The translations under genes were made by a program, and so were the position numbers. This document shows positions 59,594 to 64,000 of a DNA stretch of 64,000 nt, one piece after another. This DNA comes from Streptomyces spinosus (GTDB lineage Bacteria > Actinomycetota > Actinomycetes > Streptomycetales > Streptomycetaceae). The stretch spans positions 186,001 through 250,000 of the forward strand of contig NZ_JAINRC010000005.1 of NCBI RefSeq assembly GCF_020400655.1. Reading direction: 5' to 3'. How positions within the stretch are numbered: the first letter of the stretch is position 1; each line of letters starts with the position of its first letter. Below the pieces are notes generated by a model. The model was given only the letters and a program-made list of their open reading frames with translations, was not told where the DNA came from and searched no databases.

Positions 59594-60912
59594 CCCCGGG
59601 AGCCGTGGGACCCGAGGCGGACATACGCCCGGCCGGCCCCGCCGCGGGGCCGGTCCCGCCCGAGACCCTCGCCGCCCTGGCCCGCACCCGGCCGCTGCCC
59701 GCCGTCACCGCGGCCCTGCGCGCGGCCCTGCACGCCCGGCGGATGCTGCTGCTGAAGTCCCTCCTGGTCCGCTTCGACCGCGTGCGCGGCACCCTGCCCG
59801 CGGCGGTACGGCGGCGCTTCGAGGACGACTGGGCGCTGCTGGAGCGGGCCGAGCGGTCCGACGCCGCGGCCGTCCGCGCCGTCCTCGACTATCCGACGAC
59901 CGGCGCCTGGCTGGCCACCGCGCTCGCCGCGCCCGACGGGCCGGCGTTCGCCGACGGGCTCGCCGGGCTGGGCGCGGTCGCCGTCGCCGCAGCGCTGCGC
60001 GCCGGCTGCCGCTTCACCACCACCCGCGTGCTGCCCGCCGGCGCCCTGCCGCTGCCCGGTGCCGGTCTGCTGCGCTGCGCCCGCGGCCGGGCCCGGCTCA
60101 GCGGCCGGACCGGAACCCTCCGCGTCACCGACGGCGCGGGTCAGACGCTGCTGCTGCCCGGGCCCGCCCCGGCCGGACCCGGCACCCGGTGGACCGCCGA
60201 CGGCGCCCTGGCCTGGTCGGCGCTGCACAGCCTGCCCGGCGGCACCGCCGTGCTCGACGACGTGGACCCCCACCGGGTGCCCCCGGGCGGCATCGGGCCG
60301 GCGGCACTGCCCGCGGCCGAGCGGCCGTACTCCGACCCGGCCGCCTGGGCCGCCCGCTGGCGCGACGCGCACGCCCTGCTGGCCGCGACGCACCCCGCCC
60401 GGGCCGCCGAGACCCTGGCGCTGGTGCGGGCCGTCGTCCCGCTGGCGCCGTCGGCGGGCGGCGGACCGCCGCTGAGCGCCACCGTGCGGACCGCGCCCGG
60501 CGCCGTCCTGGCCCAGCTGCCGGCCGACCGGCGCGAGCTCGCCGAGCTGCTGGTGCACGAGACGCACCACACCAAACTGGCGGTGCTGGACGAACTGGTC
60601 CCGCTGTGGCGGCCCGGCGGCAGCCTGCACCGGGTGGGCTGGCGGCGCGACCCGCGCCCGGTGCCGGGGGTCCTCCAGGGCGCCTACGCGCACCTCGCGC
60701 TGCTGGACCTGTGGGGCAGGGCGCGCACCGGACCCGCCTGGGTGTGGCGGCGGCGCGCCGACGAGCGGTTCGAGGCGTGCCGGGAGCAGGTCGCCGAGGC
60801 CTTGTCCGTACTGGCGGATTCCGATGAACTGACCCCCTGTGGAAGGGAGTTCGTCCGGCACATGGGCAGCCATCACGCGCGCCTCGCGGGGAGCGCCCAC
60901 GCGCCGGGCTGA
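59590..60912 (+). CDS. HExxH-motif protein, putative alpha-ketoglutarate-dependent peptide beta-hydroxylase
   Basis: 440 residues. The only clear metal motif is HETHH (323-327) in ELLVHETHHTKLAVLDELVP, which defines the mod_HExxH family. In that family some members have recently been shown to hydroxylate RiPP side chains at the beta position with 2-oxoglutarate rather than to cleave peptides. Other conserved-looking pieces are FTTTRVLPAGALPLPGA-type N-terminal strands and the C-terminal HLALLDLWGRARTGPAWVWR. In classic FxSxx loci this domain is fused to or beside a radical SAM enzyme; here it stands alone, coupled by ATGA to the precursor-like gene. Enzymatic role inferred. Confidence 0.75.
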   Translation: MTPGAVGPEADIRPAGPAAGPVPPETLAALARTRPLPAVTAALRAALHARRMLLLKSLLVRFDRVRGTLPAAVRRRFEDDWALLERAERSDAAAVRAVLDYPTTGAWLATALAAPDGPAFADGLAGLGAVAVAAALRAGCRFTTTRVLPAGALPLPGAGLLRCARGRARLSGRTGTLRVTDGAGQTLLLPGPAPAGPGTRWTADGALAWSALHSLPGGTAVLDDVDPHRVPPGGIGPAALPAAERPYSDPAAWAARWRDAHALLAATHPARAAETLALVRAVVPLAPSAGGGPPLSATVRTAPGAVLAQLPADRRELAELLVHETHHTKLAVLDELVPLWRPGGSLHRVGWRRDPRPVPGVLQGAYAHLALLDLWGRARTGPAWVWRRRADERFEACREQVAEALSVLADSDELTPCGREFVRHMGSHHARLAGSAHAPG

Positions 60913-60995
60913 CGCTCCGTGGACGACCTCTTGCGTTACGTTATGCGTGCGGCCGCCCAGGAGACCGGCGGCGGCGGTGGAAGCAGGGAGCGGCG

Positions 60996-63900
60996 ATGGC
61001 GGAACAGCGCAGACCGGGCGCGAACGGCGCGGCGGCACCCGAGCACGTGCTCGTGGTCTTCCCGGGGTACTACCGCTCGTGGGCGGCGTGGATCGCGCAG
61101 TGCCTGGAGCGGCACGGACACCGGGCCACCCTGCAGCGCTGGGACCCGCCGCGCGAGGTCGCGCTGGAGGACTCGCTCGGCGATCTGCTGCTGGCCAGCG
61201 GAAAGGTGCTGCTGGTCCTCAACGACTGGTTCTTCGAACTGGGCCCCCGCCCGCCGGGCGAGTGGAACGACGCGCTGCGCGGCTTCGTCGCCGCCCACGC
61301 CGACCGGTTCGCGGCCGTCAACCTCACCAACCGGCCGCTGCTGCCCGCCACCGCCGTCCTGGAACCGGCCAGCCTCTGGGCGCTGAGCGAGGAGGCCGCC
61401 GAGGACCGCCTGCTGCGCCGCCTCGGCCTGGAACCGCTCACCCGCCCCCGCGCGCTCGCCGGCCGGCTCCGCTACCCGGACGAGCGCTGCGAGATCTGGG
61501 GCGAGGTGCCGCGCCGCAACCCGCGCTTCACCGGCCGCGACGACCTGCTGGGCGAACTCCACCAGCGGCTCGCCGACGCCGAGCGCGGCGCCGCCGCCTG
61601 CACGCTCGTCGGCATGTCCGGCATCGGCAAGACCCAGCTGGCCGCCGAGTACGCCCACCGCTTCAGCACCGACTACGACCTGGTGTGGTGGGTCAACAGC
61701 GACGACCGCACCATCCAGCGCGACCGCCTCGGCGAACTCGCCGTCGAACTCGGCCTGCGCATCGGCAGCGAGCCCGGCGAACGCATCCGCGCGGTCCGCA
61801 ACGCGCTCAGGCGCGGGGAACCGTACGGGAACTGGCTGGTGGTCTTCGACGGCTGGGACGACATCGACGGTGTGACCTCGCTGCTCCCGCAGGGCACCGG
61901 GCACGTGCTGATCACCTCCCGCAACCGGGGCTGGAACGAGCACACCGACGTCCTGGAGATCCCCGCGTTCCTGCGCCCCGAGTCCACCGCCTACCTGATG
62001 CGCCGCGCCCCGCACATCACCGCCCGCGAGGCCGACGAGGTGGCCGCCGAGTTCGGCGACGTGCCGCTGCCGCTGGTGCAGGCCGCGTCCTGGCTCGGCG
62101 AGTCCGGCATGGAGGCCGCCGAGTACCTGCGGATGGTGCGCGAACGGCGGCTGTCCACCGTCGACGAGCCCGTCACCGGCGAGGGCTTCCCGCAGTCCTC
62201 GCTCACCTCCTGGGCGATACTGCTCAACCGGCTGCGCCGCTCCCAGCCGCAGGCCATCGAGGTGCTCGGCCTGTGCACCTCCTTCGCCCCCGGACGCATC
62301 CCGCTCGGCCTCATCCGCGCCTACCCGCGCGCCGAGCTGCCCGAGGAACTGCGCTGGATGTCCACCGACCTGCCCGCCTGGACCCGGGCCCTGGACACCC
62401 TCGTCAACTACTCGGTGCTCACCCGGGAGACCCGCGGCCCGCTGGCCGCCGAGATGGGCCCGCACCAGGAGTCGGTGCACATGCACCGGCTCGTCCACGA
62501 CATCGTCTCCAAGCTGACCAGCGACGGCAGCCGTGAACTGCACCGGCGGGCGGTGCGCACCCTGCTCGCCGAGGCCGATCCCGGCAACCCGGCCGACAGC
62601 CGCAACTGGCCGCGCTACGCCGAACTGCTGCCCCACCTGGAACCCTCCGGCGCCCTGGAGAGCGGGCAGCCGCGCGTGCAGGAGCTGGTCCTGAACTGCC
62701 TGCGGTACTGCACCCGCAGCGGCGAGTACAGCGGCGGCCTGGAACTGGCGCAGCAGGTGCGCCGGCACTGGTCACGGTTCATGGACCCGATCGACCAGCC
62801 GATGCTCGACCTGGCCACCCAAGAGGGCAACATGCTCCGCAACAGCGGCAGGTTCCGCGAGTTGTACGAGCTGCACCGGGGCGTGCTGAAACAGCTCCAG
62901 GCCGCGCCCCGGCGCAACGAGATCGGCGAACTCGTCAGCAAGAGCGCCATCGCCTCCGGCCTGCGTTCCCTGGGCCGCTACCAGGACGCGTACGACCTCC
63001 AGCGCGAGGTCCTCGAGGGCAACGAGCGGCTCCTCGGCCCGGACGAGCCGCCCACCCTGGTCGCCCGGCACAACCTCGGCGTCACCCTGCGCATGCTGGG
63101 CCGCTACGCCGAGGCACTGGACCTCGACCTGGAGACCCTGGCCCGGCGCGAGAGCGTCCTGCGCGCCCGGCACATCAACACCCTGCACTCCGGCAACGCG
63201 GTCACCCACAGCCTCCGCCTGCTCGGCCGCTACCGCGAGGCGCTGGCCCGTCAGGAACCCGTCGTACGGCTCCATGTGCAGGTGCTCGGCCCGCAGCATC
63301 CGCAGACCCTCGAAGCCCGCTCCCAGCTGGCCATGTGCCGGCGCCGCGAGGGCGGGCACACCCCGGACGTCGGCCCCGGGATGGCCAGCCTGCTGGACCA
63401 GCTGATCCAGCTGCACGGCCGCGGGCACTACCGCACGCTGGCGTTCCTCACCAACTACGGCAACTTCCTGCGGGAGCACGGCGACCTCAGCCAGGCCCGC
63501 GACCTCATCGACGAGGCGGAGGCCGGCTACCGGTCGCTGCTCGGCCCCGCGCACCCCGTGGCCACCGGCATGCTGTCCAACACCGGGCTGGTCATGCAGG
63601 CCTCCGGCGAGCGGGGCGAGGCCCTGTCCATGTTCGAGTCCGCCCTCGCCGGCCTCGGCGCCACGCTCGGCCCCGACCACCCCTGGGTGCTGGGCTGCGC
63701 CCTGAACGCGACTGGCGCGCGCAACCTCAACGGCCGCATCGAGGACGCCGTGGAACTGAGCCGCGACACCCTGCGCCGGGCGCGCCACACGCTGGACCAC
63801 GACCACCCGCTCACCCTGTCCTGCCAGGTGGCCCTGGCCGCGGACCTGCGCGCGGCACACGAGCACGAGGAGGCCGGAAAGCTGGAGGAGGACGCCCTGC

Positions 63901-63998
63901 TGTCCCTCACCCGCACCCTGGGCGCCCAGCACCCCCACACCATCTCGGCCCGCCAACGGGTCCGCCCCTACTGGGACTTCGAGGCGTACCTGGGCTGA
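60996..63998 (+). CDS. TIR-like/NB-ARC/TPR STAND protein of the FxSxx system (FxsT-like)
   Basis: 1000 residues, complete just inside the window. Residues ~15-120 form a TIR-type alpha/beta domain (HVLVVFPGYYRSWAAWIAQC, VLLVLNDWFFELGP, EWNDALRGFVAAH); I cannot identify a convincing catalytic Glu, so NADase activity is open. The NB-ARC NTPase has P-loop GMSGIGKT (206-213), Walker B WLVVFDGWDD and sensor VLITSRNRGW, with an MHD-like HMHRLVHD. From ~600 to the end lie about eight TPR-type repeats (SLGRYQDAYDLQREVLEGNE, MLGRYAEALDLDLETLARRE, LLGRYREALARQEPVV). ATG 60996 has CAGGGAG. STAND proteins of this build act as threat sensors; the bound trigger is unknown. Confidence 0.88.
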   Translation: MAEQRRPGANGAAAPEHVLVVFPGYYRSWAAWIAQCLERHGHRATLQRWDPPREVALEDSLGDLLLASGKVLLVLNDWFFELGPRPPGEWNDALRGFVAAHADRFAAVNLTNRPLLPATAVLEPASLWALSEEAAEDRLLRRLGLEPLTRPRALAGRLRYPDERCEIWGEVPRRNPRFTGRDDLLGELHQRLADAERGAAACTLVGMSGIGKTQLAAEYAHRFSTDYDLVWWVNSDDRTIQRDRLGELAVELGLRIGSEPGERIRAVRNALRRGEPYGNWLVVFDGWDDIDGVTSLLPQGTGHVLITSRNRGWNEHTDVLEIPAFLRPESTAYLMRRAPHITAREADEVAAEFGDVPLPLVQAASWLGESGMEAAEYLRMVRERRLSTVDEPVTGEGFPQSSLTSWAILLNRLRRSQPQAIEVLGLCTSFAPGRIPLGLIRAYPRAELPEELRWMSTDLPAWTRALDTLVNYSVLTRETRGPLAAEMGPHQESVHMHRLVHDIVSKLTSDGSRELHRRAVRTLLAEADPGNPADSRNWPRYAELLPHLEPSGALESGQPRVQELVLNCLRYCTRSGEYSGGLELAQQVRRHWSRFMDPIDQPMLDLATQEGNMLRNSGRFRELYELHRGVLKQLQAAPRRNEIGELVSKSAIASGLRSLGRYQDAYDLQREVLEGNERLLGPDEPPTLVARHNLGVTLRMLGRYAEALDLDLETLARRESVLRARHINTLHSGNAVTHSLRLLGRYREALARQEPVVRLHVQVLGPQHPQTLEARSQLAMCRRREGGHTPDVGPGMASLLDQLIQLHGRGHYRTLAFLTNYGNFLREHGDLSQARDLIDEAEAGYRSLLGPAHPVATGMLSNTGLVMQASGERGEALSMFESALAGLGATLGPDHPWVLGCALNATGARNLNGRIEDAVELSRDTLRRARHTLDHDHPLTLSCQVALAADLRAAHEHEEAGKLEEDALLSLTRTLGAQHPHTISARQRVRPYWDFEAYLG

Positions 63999-64000
63999 AA

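Noticed and set aside
60996..61360. Certain NADase TIR effector
   Set aside because: The fold pattern looks TIR-like, but I could not identify the catalytic glutamate with confidence, so activity is not claimed.
60936..62768. 610-codon minus-strand frame opposite the TIR/NB-ARC/TPR gene
   Set aside because: Same mirror effect; no motif, no start signal, and the + strand gene is well supported.
51562..63998. Prophage or integrative element carrying the conflict systems
   Set aside because: No integrase, attachment site, tRNA or phage structural genes, and base composition does not differ visibly from the surroundings.

Overview
The window is chromosomal DNA from a Streptomyces (very high G+C, frequent GTG starts, ATGA stop/start overlaps). 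I recognise it by gene content and order: sigR-rsrA, an epi-isozizaene synthase/CYP170A pair, nrdAB under a cobalamin riboswitch, dasR, nagB, wblE, sigH with its anti-sigma gene, and sodN/sodX. This order matches what I remember of the S. coelicolor SCO52xx region; that is recalled knowledge, not a search. I saw no integrase, transposase, CRISPR array, rRNA or tRNA.

Layout. 1-7.3 kb: end of a SRAP-domain gene, a small alpha/beta hydrolase, the thiol-stress pair sigR-rsrA with a sigma-R-type promoter and a 55-codon N-terminal extension of SigR, two membrane HD-domain proteins, a TPR protein and peptide deformylase. 7.5-10 kb: a two-gene albaflavenone-type terpene cluster. 10-15.2 kb: an AraC/GlxA regulator (nrdS position) and class Ia ribonucleotide reductase nrdAB behind paired NrdR boxes and a B12 riboswitch. 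15.5-19.1 kb: a large membrane-anchored NACHT-type NTPase. 19.2-24.6 kb: an SSS symporter with its DUF3311 partner, dasR next to nagB (the dasABC transporter genes I would expect here are absent), and an SDR/TetR divergent pair. 24.6-30.4 kb: a probable DasR-linked sRNA locus, a PdtaS-type kinase, wblE, a lipid kinase, sigH and an RsbW-like anti-sigma gene.

30.5-41 kb: a UBP zinc-finger protein, a CPA1 antiporter, a PLP enzyme, an amidase, then a family 2B encapsulin shell gene (HK97-like fold with a cyclic-nucleotide-binding domain) followed by a polyprenyl synthase with a disordered N-terminus, a candidate shell/cargo pair. Small genes, a decayed VOC gene, a VOC/AraC pair and the sodN-sodX locus follow. 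41-51 kb: a methyltransferase, a polar amino-acid ABC importer, malic enzyme, an MDR oxidoreductase, an HTH/Clp-N pair with strong operators and a probable leaderless mRNA, a 145-bp tandem repeat, and a PadR/DUF4097 operon.

51.5-64 kb is the most unusual part: two conflict-type systems back to back on the + strand. The first is a vWA-MoxR-VMAP system: a trypco1 protein, a trypsin-like protease whose continuation into a VMAP C-terminal domain is broken at a G6 run, a MoxR AAA+ ATPase and a 1142-residue SAV_2336-type protein. The second is an FxSxx/HExxH-type module: a small peptide with a TTA codon, a HExxH putative peptide beta-hydroxylase translationally coupled to it, and a 1000-residue TIR-like/NB-ARC/TPR protein, with no radical SAM gene. 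Domain families are known; this arrangement, the frameshift and the peptide substrate are what deserve checking.
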